Source: Paracoccus sp. (in: a-proteobacteria) (lineage in GTDB: Bacteria; Pseudomonadota; Alphaproteobacteria; Rhodobacterales; Rhodobacteraceae). From it: 15,721 bases of DNA. Position numbers and translations under genes: made by a program. The number at the start of each line of letters is the position of its first letter. The first letter of the stretch is position 1. The notes under the pieces were generated by a model that searched no databases, was not told the DNA's origin, and worked only from the letters and a program-made list of their open reading frames with translations. The DNA lies in NCBI GenBank assembly GCA_018056045.1, contig JAGPGI010000016.1, positions 1 through 15,721 on the forward strand, in the 5' to 3' direction. Shown piece by piece: positions 8,924-15,329 of this stretch.

Positions 8924-10144
8924 CTATGCCGCCTTCCGCATCAGGGCCATGATCATCGGGCCACACGAGAAGGCGCCTGTCGCGGCTTTCGTCGTCAGGC
9001 TCCGCAGATAGCCGCCGGGCGAGCGGATGTCGGCAAATCGCTCCAACATCGCCGCCAGAACCACCGCGGCCTGCTCTGGCCCCATGGCTTCCCGTGCCTC
9101 GCTCCAGGCCGAGGGTGAAATGCCCATCATCGGCCGCACGACGTCGGCGGCCCGAACAAGCTGGTGCCAGTGCCTGATCGGGCCATCACCATAATTCTGG
9201 ATTTCAGCACAGACCGACACGACCAGCGCCAACGGGATATTCGGCAGATTCAGATCAGCAGGGTCTTCGGCATCGGTCTCGATCCTTTCTGTCCGGTCGT
9301 CAGCGCCCGGCGCCGCCACCATTGCCCGTTCTGGGCAAGGTTCAAGATCATAAGAGTCTGCCTTTGAATTCTGATAGTGCTGTTCATTATTGGCGGCATT
9401 GCTGCTCGATTCTTGTGTATCGATACGACAATCCAGCACATCCCTGGCCCGGTTGAGCGCAGCCAGCAACTCGCTTTGAAGTCGCCCCAGATCGCTTGCC
9501 CCCAGTTTGCGCCGCAGCGCGCGGGCGGAAAGCGCGGCAAGGTCAGACAGTTGATCCCAGAGCGCCAGGTCGGGGCGTAGGCCGGCCCCATAGGCGGCCA
9601 GCCCGGCCAGGTCGCGGCGCATCAGGCTGACCGTCTCGCGCAGGCGCGACAGATGCTCGGCAGCGGCGCGGGCGGTTTCGGCGGCGGCGAGGATTTCGGC
9701 CTGCCGCGCGATCAGCGGCGAGAGGTCAAAGCCGAAGGCGACGGTTTCCTCGGCGTAGCGGCGGGCATAGCGCTTGCCGTTCGGGCTGTCGCGACGCAGG
9801 ATCAGACCGGTTTCCACCAGACGGGCCAAATGCCGGCGCATCGTCGATGAGGCCATGCCCTTCAGCCGCTCGCAGATCGAGACGTTCGAGGGATGGACGA
9901 GCGGCGGGCCGTCATTGCCGCCAAGCGTGGTGCCGGGATGAAAGCTGACAAGCGCCTCCAGCACGGCCAGATCGCGGTCCGAGAGACCGAAGGCCGCACG
10001 GCCGGCGATCAGCTCGCGCAGGGTTTCCCATTTGTTGACGGTACGCGCGCCGGTGCTGTCGGCACCCCGCGCAACAGCCTGCGCGCGGTGCAATTGGCCA
10101 GCATCGACCGGCCGCAGAAAAGCGGTGACGGGTGCATAGGTCAT
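8924..10144 (-). CDS. repC: RepC, plasmid replication initiator
   Basis: Initiator protein of repABC replicons, acting in cis on an origin inside its own gene. The N-terminal part carries the RepC winged-helix region, with NKWETLRELIAGRAAFGLSD, PSNVSICERLKGMASSTMRR and RRDSPNGKRYARR. A variable linker rich in N, Q and S follows (DTQESSSNAANNEQHYQNSK), then the C-terminal RP-C domain with MMGISPSAWSEAREAMGPEQ. I favour the ATG at 10144 (MTYAPVTAFLRP, 406 residues), although the frame is open to an ATG at 10177 (417 residues). Neither start has a clear ribosome-binding site, in line with repC translation being controlled by RNA structure in the 154-187 bp upstream gap. It is the third gene of the operon, and its stop abuts parS. 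Confidence 0.92.
   Translation of the reverse strand: MTYAPVTAFLRPVDAGQLHRAQAVARGADSTGARTVNKWETLRELIAGRAAFGLSDRDLAVLEALVSFHPGTTLGGNDGPPLVHPSNVSICERLKGMASSTMRRHLARLVETGLILRRDSPNGKRYARRYAEETVAFGFDLSPLIARQAEILAAAETARAAAEHLSRLRETVSLMRRDLAGLAAYGAGLRPDLALWDQLSDLAALSARALRRKLGASDLGRLQSELLAALNRARDVLDCRIDTQESSSNAANNEQHYQNSKADSYDLEPCPERAMVAAPGADDRTERIETDAEDPADLNLPNIPLALVVSVCAEIQNYGDGPIRHWHQLVRAADVVRPMMGISPSAWSEAREAMGPEQAAVVLAAMLERFADIRSPGGYLRSLTTKAATGAFSCGPMIMALMRKAA
9341..9433. other. AT-rich candidate origin of replication within repC
   Basis: Bases 9341-9420 are about 60% A+T by my count, against roughly a third in the surrounding DNA. They encode the low-complexity linker of RepC. In studied repABC plasmids the origin lies in an AT-rich segment in the middle of repC. 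This placement fits, but no iterons or DnaA boxes were identified here. Confidence 0.5.
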
Positions 10145-10194
10145 GTTTTTGTTCACGAAGGCAAAGAATATCCGCATCGCGAATCACTCAGGAC

Positions 10195-10223
10195 TTGCGA
10201 AACTGCGCGTCTGGACCTACCTT
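10195..10223 (+). promoter_or_regulatory. Predicted promoter of the incompatibility antisense RNA
   Basis: TTGCGA (10195-10200), a 17-bp spacer and TACCTT (10218-10223), oriented against repABC. It would start an RNA near 10230 that ends at the hairpin at 10246-10279. The match to sigma-70 consensus is moderate, but the distance to the terminator gives the ~50-nt length typical for repABC antisense RNAs. Confidence 0.5.
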
Positions 10224-10229
10224 GAAGGT

Positions 10230-10279
10230 GCTAGAAACAAGATTGGGTCTCGTGAGGTGAAAGCTTTGCGGGACCTTTT
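10230..10279 (+). ncRNA. ctRNA: Predicted counter-transcribed RNA (incompatibility factor) of repABC
   Basis: The repB-repC gap of repABC plasmids encodes a small antisense RNA that lowers RepC synthesis and determines incompatibility. On the plus strand here a 7-bp stem (10246-10252 GGTCTCG with 10269-10275 CGGGACC, one G-U pair) is followed by TTTT at 10276-10279, a classic intrinsic terminator. It lies about 50 bases after the predicted start near 10230. The RNA is complementary to the repC leader. The ends are predictions. Confidence 0.7.
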
Positions 10280-10331
10280 CGTTACCTGGTTCGTGCCTCC
10301 TGCTCTGGTTATCGTTGACTGCTCGTTGCCT

Positions 10332-11330
10332 CTATCGGCCCTGGTCCTGCCAGCGCTGATAAAGCTCGTAGAGAAGCACACCGGCTTCCTGTTCCATCCA
10401 ATCCGCGAATTCGCCCGGCGCCAGATCAAGGCGCAGGCCCTTGGCATTGCGCGATACCCGCGCGGCGTAATCATCGGCCAGCGAGATCCTGCGCGGGGCC
10501 GGGGCGGGCTTTTTCGCCGCCGGCCGGGCAGGGGCGCCGGGTTGGGGCAGGGCGGCCTGCACAGCCTCAAACGCGGCGACCGAGGGGTCGAAATCCTCGG
10601 GCTGCGCCTGCGCCAGAGCCGCGCTGCTGTAGGCCATCGCCCGCTCTCGTTCGGCCAGTTCGGCCAGCGCCGCGCGGTCTGCGCCCATCTGATCGATGGT
10701 GCGTCCCATGGCCTCCCACCGGGGGCGGCCGACGCCATAGGCGGGACCGATCGCGCGCACCAGATCGGCGCCGACCTGCTCGATGACGGTCAGCGCCATC
10801 GAGACCGAGGACTTGGTCACCGTCAGCACCTCGGCCACCTGGGCCTGCGTTCCAAAGCCGCTGTCGACCAGCTCGCGGGCGAACAGCGCTTTTTCGATAT
10901 AGCTGAGATCGCGGCGCGCCATGTTTTCCGAAATCTGCGCGCGCAGAGCGTCATCATCCCCCATGGATGCAACCAACGCCCTGATCGTGCTGATCTTTTC
11001 AGAGGCACGGATGGCCATCAACCGGCGATAGCCATAGACCAGCAGATAGCGGTCGGGCCGCGCCGGATCGCGCCGGACCAGGATCGGAACCGTCTGGCCG
11101 TTCTGTTCGATGGCGTCGCGCAGATCCTCTAGCCCGGATTCGTCCAGCCGGTCGCGAATGCGGTCGCCGATGTCGATGTGGTCGGGGTCGAGTTCCCACA
11201 CGCGATGCGCATCGACGGCATCGCGGGCGGCGCGCAGGGCGCGGTTGCCCGGCATGATCGAGGCCGGCGTCGGGGCGGCGGCACCGGCGAGATTGTCCAG
11301 CAGCGACATGCGTTGTTTCTTGTTCGTCAT
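10332..11330 (-). CDS. repB: RepB, ParB-family plasmid partition protein
   Basis: Centromere-binding protein that loads onto parS (8907-8922) and works with RepA to segregate the plasmid; in repABC systems it also acts as co-repressor. The 332-residue protein begins MTNKKQRMSLLDNL. It has the ParB CTPase-domain motifs LLVYGYRRLMAIR (about residues 96-108) and ENMARRDLSYIEKA (about 135-148), and a helix-turn-helix near 159-182 (GTQAQVAEVLTVTKSSVSMA). A proline/alanine-rich stretch (APARPAAKKPAPAPRR) links to the C-terminal dimerisation domain. Its ATG overlaps the repA stop by 4 bp. The stop is followed by the antisense-RNA gap before repC. Confidence 0.95.
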   Translation of the reverse strand: MTNKKQRMSLLDNLAGAAAPTPASIMPGNRALRAARDAVDAHRVWELDPDHIDIGDRIRDRLDESGLEDLRDAIEQNGQTVPILVRRDPARPDRYLLVYGYRRLMAIRASEKISTIRALVASMGDDDALRAQISENMARRDLSYIEKALFARELVDSGFGTQAQVAEVLTVTKSSVSMALTVIEQVGADLVRAIGPAYGVGRPRWEAMGRTIDQMGADRAALAELAERERAMAYSSAALAQAQPEDFDPSVAAFEAVQAALPQPGAPARPAAKKPAPAPRRISLADDYAARVSRNAKGLRLDLAPGEFADWMEQEAGVLLYELYQRWQDQGR

Positions 11331-12547
11331 TTCAGTCCTCCCGCCCGGCCCCAGGTACGCTGGATCAGGCTGGCAATTTCGTCATTGACGGCATTCAGGC
11401 TTTCGATGGCGCGGTCATAGGTGGTGCGGGTAAAGGCGCTGCGCTCGACCTCGTAAAGGGTCTGCTTGGTCAGGCCAGCGTCGGAAATCGCGGTGGATTT
11501 CAGCATCGGCGCGTTCAGCACCTTTTCGCCATACATCGTGCGCAGGAAGGCGACGATGCGGTTCTGCGGCGCGTCGGTGGGTTCATAGCGGGTCAGCAGA
11601 TAGCGCATCCAGTCATGCGACATGTCGGCGCCGCTGCCGGCAATGACATCCATCAGATCGGCAGTCATGCGCAGGAATTGCGACATCGACATCACGTCCA
11701 GCATCTCGGGATGGATGGTGACCAGGACGCCGGTGGCGGCGGACAGCGCCGACATGGTCAGAAAGCCCAGCTGCGGCGGGCAATCGATCACCACCACGTC
11801 ATAATCGGCATCGACCTGCGCCAAAGCCTCGCGCACGCGGAAGAAGAACAGGCCGGCATGGCCCGCCGTCAGCGCGCGCGGGGTGTCGTGCTCGAATTCC
11901 ATCAGCTCGAGATTGCCGGGAATGAGGTCGAGGCCGGGAATATAGGTCGGGCGGATGACGTCGCGGATGGGGCAGGGGTCGTCATAACGGATCGCATCAT
12001 AGAGGGTGCCGCCCTCGGGAATGTCGATTTCGGGCTGGACGCCGTGCAGAGCGGTCAGCGAGGCCTGCGGATCGAGGTCGATCGCCAGCACCCGATAACC
12101 CAGCAGGGCCAGCCGTTGCGCCAGATGCGCCGCGGTGGTGGTCTTGCCCGAACCACCCTTGAAGTTCATCACCCCGATGATTTGCAGGTGATCGCCCTGT
12201 CGTCGCCCGGGCAGGTAATCGCCAGGTTTGCGTGCCGTCTTTTCAAGCAGTTGCCGCAGGTCCTGGATATCCTGCGCCGAATAGAGGCGCCGATTTCCGC
12301 CGGTCAATTCGGGCGAGGGACCCTTGCCATCGAGGTTCAGCTTGCGAAGATAGCTGTCATTGACGCCCAGCAGGGCCGCGGCTTCGCCCGAGGTGAACTT
12401 GCGCATCGCCTTGTGCGCATCGGGCGGAAACAGGCTTTCGCGTTGCGCATGAAGCTGCGCCGCCAGCTGTTCGGCCTGTTGGCGAATGACCCAGTTCAGG
12501 TCTTCGCGCTGGAAACCACTGCCCATAGACTGCCCGTTCGTGTTCAC
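11327..12547 (-). CDS. repA: RepA, ParA-family partition ATPase
   Basis: Walker-type ATPase that moves RepB-parS complexes and represses its own operon. From the GTG at 12547 the protein has 406 residues. A MerR-like helix-turn-helix lies at about 51-70 (FTSGEAAALLGVNDSYLRKL), the deviant Walker A motif KGGSGKTT at 130-137, and Walker B-type VVVIDCPPQLGF around residue 255. An ATG seven codons downstream (12526) is an alternative start; neither has a good ribosome-binding site. It heads the repABC operon, overlapping repB by 4 bp, and is divergent from the vapB-vapC pair across a 186-bp regulatory gap, where RepA should bind to autorepress. Confidence 0.96.
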   Translation of the reverse strand: MNTNGQSMGSGFQREDLNWVIRQQAEQLAAQLHAQRESLFPPDAHKAMRKFTSGEAAALLGVNDSYLRKLNLDGKGPSPELTGGNRRLYSAQDIQDLRQLLEKTARKPGDYLPGRRQGDHLQIIGVMNFKGGSGKTTTAAHLAQRLALLGYRVLAIDLDPQASLTALHGVQPEIDIPEGGTLYDAIRYDDPCPIRDVIRPTYIPGLDLIPGNLELMEFEHDTPRALTAGHAGLFFFRVREALAQVDADYDVVVIDCPPQLGFLTMSALSAATGVLVTIHPEMLDVMSMSQFLRMTADLMDVIAGSGADMSHDWMRYLLTRYEPTDAPQNRIVAFLRTMYGEKVLNAPMLKSTAISDAGLTKQTLYEVERSAFTRTTYDRAIESLNAVNDEIASLIQRTWGRAGGLK

Positions 12548-12733
12548 GTTTTTTGGCGTTTACCCGCCTATTACCGTGACTATTGCCTGTCAGCGGCGAT
12601 TCTGGCAACTGTTTTCTGTCTGGACGCAACATATGGTAGTGCAACGCGCGCTGCTACCATGGGCAGCAGATTGCATTTCCAATGCGTTTATACCATATGT
12701 AAGGAGAACCCGGATCTCTCCTTGGATATCGCC
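12548..12733. promoter_or_regulatory. Divergent regulatory region between repA and the AbrB/VapC pair
   Basis: This 186-bp gap is AT-richer than its surroundings and must hold the repABC promoter (minus strand) and the toxin-antitoxin promoter (plus strand). Three copies of an ATGGTA core are visible: CATATGGTA at 12630-12638 (plus), CTACCATG at 12654-12661 and TACCATATG at 12691-12699 (both the complement). The first and third are perfect 9-bp inverted copies. Such spaced sites suggest binding by the AbrB-like antitoxin or by RepA. I do not see an unambiguous promoter for either direction. AAGGAG at 12701-12706 is too far from the vapB ATG to serve it. Confidence 0.5.
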
Positions 12734-12979
12734 ATGTCACAATCCACCGTCACCGTGAAGGGCCAGACCACCTTGCCAAAGGCGGTGCGGCAGGCGCTGT
12801 CGCTGTCGCCAGGCGATCAGCTGCGCTATGTCATTCTGGATGACGGGCAGGTGCGGCTGCTGCGGACGCGGCCGGTGGCCGATCTGGCCGGGCTGCTGCA
12901 CCGGGACGGGCAGGCGGCCGTCTCGCTGGACGAGATGGAGGCGGCGATCGCGGCCGGCGCACGGGATGGGGCCGCGTGA
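12734..12979 (+). CDS. vapB: AbrB/MazE-type antitoxin (VapB)
   Basis: Antitoxin of a type II pair; it binds and neutralises the PIN toxin and autoregulates the operon. The 81-residue protein has an N-terminal swapped-hairpin AbrB fold, TVTVKGQTTLPKAVRQALSL followed by SPGDQLRYVI. The C-terminal tail is acidic and amphipathic (LDEMEAAIAAGARDG) and should wrap the toxin. The ATG at 12734 is chosen because the AbrB domain begins right after it. Its stop overlaps the vapC GTG by 4 bp. The pair probably acts as a plasmid addiction module beside repABC. Confidence 0.9.
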   Translation: MSQSTVTVKGQTTLPKAVRQALSLSPGDQLRYVILDDGQVRLLRTRPVADLAGLLHRDGQAAVSLDEMEAAIAAGARDGAA

Positions 12980-13386
12980 CCGGTCTCGATACCAATGTCC
13001 TTGTCCGCTATCTGGTCCAGGATGATCCGGTGCAGGCCGCCTTGGCGACCGAGGCAATCACCGCGCTGACTGAGGCGGCGCCTGGCTGGATTTCCCGCGA
13101 AGTGATGATCGAGACGGTCTGGGTGCTGGAACGCGCCTATCGCCTGTCGCGCAGCGATATTGCCGATGCGATCGACGGGCTGCTGGCCGCGCGCGAGCTG
13201 GTGGTTGAAGAATCCGATCGCGTTGGACTGGCGGCGCAACGCTGGCGCGCGGGCGGGGCGGGATTCGCGGACCAGATGATCGCGCTGGCCGGGCAGGGCG
13301 CCGGCTGCGACAGAACCCTGACTTTCGACCTGAAGGCAGCCGGGATTCCGGGCATGGCGCTGCTGGCACCGGGGCGAGATGGCTGA
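12976..13386 (+). CDS. vapC: VapC-type PIN-domain toxin
   Basis: Predicted Mg-dependent ribonuclease toxin. The 136-residue protein starts at a GTG overlapping the antitoxin stop and opens with GLDTNVLVRYLVQDD, the standard PIN start. The four acidic active-site positions are visible: D5, E46 (ETVWVLERAY), D99 (FADQMIA) and D118 (LTFD). VapC enzymes cut tRNA or rRNA; which one cannot be read here. It is intact, transcribed with the upstream antitoxin, and followed 13 bp later by a terminator hairpin. Confidence 0.93.
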   Translation: MTGLDTNVLVRYLVQDDPVQAALATEAITALTEAAPGWISREVMIETVWVLERAYRLSRSDIADAIDGLLAARELVVEESDRVGLAAQRWRAGGAGFADQMIALAGQGAGCDRTLTFDLKAAGIPGMALLAPGRDG

Positions 13387-13398
13387 TGCCGCTGGCAG

Positions 13399-13420
13399 AA
13401 GGGTGGTCTGCCACCCTTTT
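13399..13420 (+). terminator. Intrinsic terminator after vapB-vapC
   Basis: An 8-bp stem (13399-13406 AAGGGTGG with 13411-13418 CCACCCTT) closed by a TCTG tetraloop and ending in TTTT at 13417-13420. It lies directly after the vapC stop and before the convergent recombinase gene, which ends at 13459. Confidence 0.85.
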
Positions 13421-13458
13421 GCCGCCACGGCGCAGATCTCCCGCAGGCGGAGGTCATC

Positions 13459-14499
13459 TCATCCCAGCAGGTCGGTCGCGGGGTTCCTCGTTATCTCGAC
13501 ATCTGCGTAATAGCGTTGCGCCTGCGCCGGCGATCGGTGCAGCGACAGCTGCATGGCGGCGGGCAGGGGGGCACCGTCCAGCGCGGCCTGGGTCAGAAAG
13601 CCCGAGCGCAGCCCGTGCGGGCTGGCGAAGCCCGGCGGATAGCCGGCCAGCTCCAACCGATGCGCGACGATCGCCCGGAAGCCGCCCGGCGTCAGCCGGC
13701 GGGTCAGCACCCGATCGGCCTGGCTGATCGGCCGGAACAGCGGCCCGCCTGTGATCCCGGCGGCAGCGATCCAGGCCAGCACGGATCGCGCCGGAAATCC
13801 TTTGAGCGGCAACCACGGCGCCTGATCGGGTGTCGTGGTCTTGGTGTGCAGCAGACGGATGCGGATCAGCCCGCGCTCCGCCATTGGCCGGAGATCGATA
13901 TCGTCAAGATCCAGCGCCGTGACCTCGGAACGCCGGCGCCCACCGCTGCCCCAGGCCAGCGCGAGGGCGGCATGGTCGCGCCGGTCACGCAGCGCGCCAG
14001 TGCCGCAGGTCGCGAGCATCGCCCTCAGCACATCGCGGGTGATCGGGTTCTCGGATTTCCGCTGGCGAGGGCGGGCGGCGGCCCGCCGCGCCTTGGCCCG
14101 CGCCTCCTTCAGCAGCGGCGCGTCAAAGGGCGAGATCAGGTTCTTCATCCGGTGGAAGGCGCGCCAGCTGGCGATGCGGCGATCCAGAGTGGACGGGGCA
14201 GGGGCGGCGTATCCTCGCCGGAGCCCGGCACCCACCAGCGCCTCGGTCGCGCTGCGCGCCGGCCCGCTGGCCGCGCTGAGGTCCTGGGCGTGGTCGAGGA
14301 TGAAGCGCAGCGCCACGGCCTCGCTTTCGGGCCAGGACAGTGGCTGACCGAAAGCGGCAGCTTTCCAGGCGGCGATATAGGCCAGGTCCTGCTCGTATGC
14401 GCGCAAGGTGTTCTCGGCCGTGCCACGGCGGAAGAGCTCGGTCAGGGCGTCCTGATCGGCAAGGGTGAGTGAGATGGGAGCGAGGGGAAGGCTTGTCAT
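13459..14499 (-). CDS. Tyrosine recombinase (phage-integrase family)
   Basis: Site-specific recombinase, probably for plasmid multimer resolution or integration. The 346-residue protein has an N-terminal SAM-like core-binding domain (about 15-130) and a C-terminal catalytic domain with the full set: R179 in GGRRRSEV, K210 in HTKTTT, H285 and R288 in SPHGLRSG, H311 in LSLHRS and Y320 in AQRYYADV. Nothing is missing, so it should be active. It converges with vapC and diverges from the Phd/VapC pair. No attachment site is certain, but the 12-7-12 inverted repeat at 15243-15273 has the shape of a core site for such enzymes. Similar recombinases are common beside repABC loci. Confidence 0.93.
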   Translation of the reverse strand: MTSLPLAPISLTLADQDALTELFRRGTAENTLRAYEQDLAYIAAWKAAAFGQPLSWPESEAVALRFILDHAQDLSAASGPARSATEALVGAGLRRGYAAPAPSTLDRRIASWRAFHRMKNLISPFDAPLLKEARAKARRAAARPRQRKSENPITRDVLRAMLATCGTGALRDRRDHAALALAWGSGGRRRSEVTALDLDDIDLRPMAERGLIRIRLLHTKTTTPDQAPWLPLKGFPARSVLAWIAAAGITGGPLFRPISQADRVLTRRLTPGGFRAIVAHRLELAGYPPGFASPHGLRSGFLTQAALDGAPLPAAMQLSLHRSPAQAQRYYADVEITRNPATDLLG

Positions 14500-14510
14500 G
14501 GCGGCGCCAA

Positions 14511-14532
14511 TAAACTAGATTGTAAACCAGAT
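14511..14532 (+). repeat. Tandem 10-bp operator-like repeats before the Phd/VapC pair
   Basis: TAAACTAGAT at 14511-14520 and TAAACCAGAT at 14523-14532 are direct repeats with one mismatch and a 12-bp period, just upstream of the antitoxin ribosome-binding site (AAAGGA, 14534-14539). The position suggests an operator for the Phd-type antitoxin, which would also cover the promoter region of the divergent recombinase gene. Confidence 0.5.
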
Positions 14533-14545
14533 GAAAGGACGAACC

Positions 14546-14788
14546 ATGCGCGAGATCGGTGCCTTCGAGGCCAAGACCCATCTGTCCGAGCTGCTGGCCG
14601 CCGCCGAGGCCGGCGAATCCGTGCTGATTACCCGGCGCGGCGCCCCCGTTGCGCGCCTTGTGCCCGCAGGCGGCAACCGTGCGGCCGCGCTGGCGCGGCT
14701 GGCCGCGTTGCGCAGCCGGTTGGCAGAGCGGAACGTGAGATTGTCAGCCTCGGAGATCCTGTCGGCGCGGGATGAAGGCCGGCGCTGA
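14546..14788 (+). CDS. Phd/YefM-type antitoxin
   Basis: Antitoxin partner of the adjacent PIN toxin. The 80-residue protein begins MREIGAFEAKTHLSELLAAA and has VLITRRGAPVARLVP, the typical Phd/YefM N-terminal DNA-binding fold. The C-terminal helix ends in SASEILSARDEGRR and should contact the toxin. I start at the ATG at 14546, which has AAAGGA six bases upstream; an in-frame ATG at 14531 would only add five residues. Its stop shares one base with the toxin start (TGATG). It is divergent from the recombinase and probably autoregulated through the repeats at 14511-14532. Confidence 0.92.
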   Translation: MREIGAFEAKTHLSELLAAAEAGESVLITRRGAPVARLVPAGGNRAAALARLAALRSRLAERNVRLSASEILSARDEGRR

Positions 14789-15180
14789 TGCTGATCATCG
14801 ATGCCTCGGCCCTGGTCGGATGGCTGATGCCCGACGAAACCGGCCCTGACCTGCAGGCAGAACTGGCCCGGCATGACGAGCTGGTGGCGCCCTGGCTCCT
14901 GTGGGTCGAGCTTCGCAACATCCTGCTGGTCAGCGAACGCCGGGGCCGACTGCCAGCCGGCATAGCCGAGCAGATCGTCGAAACCATCGATGGTCTGGGC
15001 ATCCGACTGGACACAACGCCATCCGGGCCGGTGGTCTTCGACCTGTGCCGGCGCCACGGACTGACCGCCTATGACGGCCTCTATCTGGAGGCCGCCCTGC
15101 GCCATGGCGGTCCGTTGGTCACCCTGGATCGGGCCTTGCGTCAGGCGGCAGCCGCCGAAGGCGTCTCGGTCATCGACTGA
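14788..15180 (+). CDS. vapC: VapC-type PIN-domain toxin, second copy
   Basis: Predicted ribonuclease toxin of 130 residues, of a different PIN subgroup from the one at 12976. It has D5 in MLIIDASALVGWL, E41 in WVELRN, D96 in LTAYDGLYLEAA and D114 in VTLDRAL, the complete PIN acidic quartet. The TAYDxxYLxxA signature is typical of VapC toxins paired with Phd-like antitoxins. It is translationally coupled to the antitoxin by a one-base overlap. The gene is intact, and no clear terminator follows. The pair gives this replicon a second protein-based addiction system. Confidence 0.93.
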   Translation: MLIIDASALVGWLMPDETGPDLQAELARHDELVAPWLLWVELRNILLVSERRGRLPAGIAEQIVETIDGLGIRLDTTPSGPVVFDLCRRHGLTAYDGLYLEAALRHGGPLVTLDRALRQAAAAEGVSVID

Positions 15181-15242
15181 CATCGTGGGCTCCTGCGGTC
15201 TGTTTTGCGGCCCAGGATAGTGGTTTTCTGGCCTTAGCTCAA

Positions 15243-15273
15243 CACTGTCGATAATGGCATCTTATCGACAGTG
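15243..15273. repeat. 12-bp perfect inverted repeat with 7-bp spacer (operator or recombination core site)
   Basis: CACTGTCGATAA (15243-15254) and TTATCGACAGTG (15262-15273) are perfect inverted copies around TGGCATC; five further outer bases pair if one base is bulged out (CTCAA / TTGAG). The geometry, ATAA facing TTAT across a short asymmetric centre, resembles core sites of tyrosine recombinases such as Xer. No T-run follows, so a terminator is unlikely. It lies 57 bp before the DUF1612-like start, so a regulator's operator is the other option. Confidence 0.6.
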
Positions 15274-15329
15274 ATTGAGAGAAAACAAAGAGACTTCAGT
15301 GCTCCGCATTTATCGGATATTCTGCGGAT

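Noticed and set aside
7171..8952. 593-codon plus-strand open frame opposite cas3, and similar long frames opposite cas1, cas7e and cse1
   Set aside because: These are shadow frames caused by high GC content. They are rich in R, P, Q and G, match no family and lie opposite clearly identified cas genes.
13387..13458. A small gene between vapC and the recombinase
   Set aside because: The 72-bp gap holds only the terminator hairpin and no plausible start with a ribosome-binding site.
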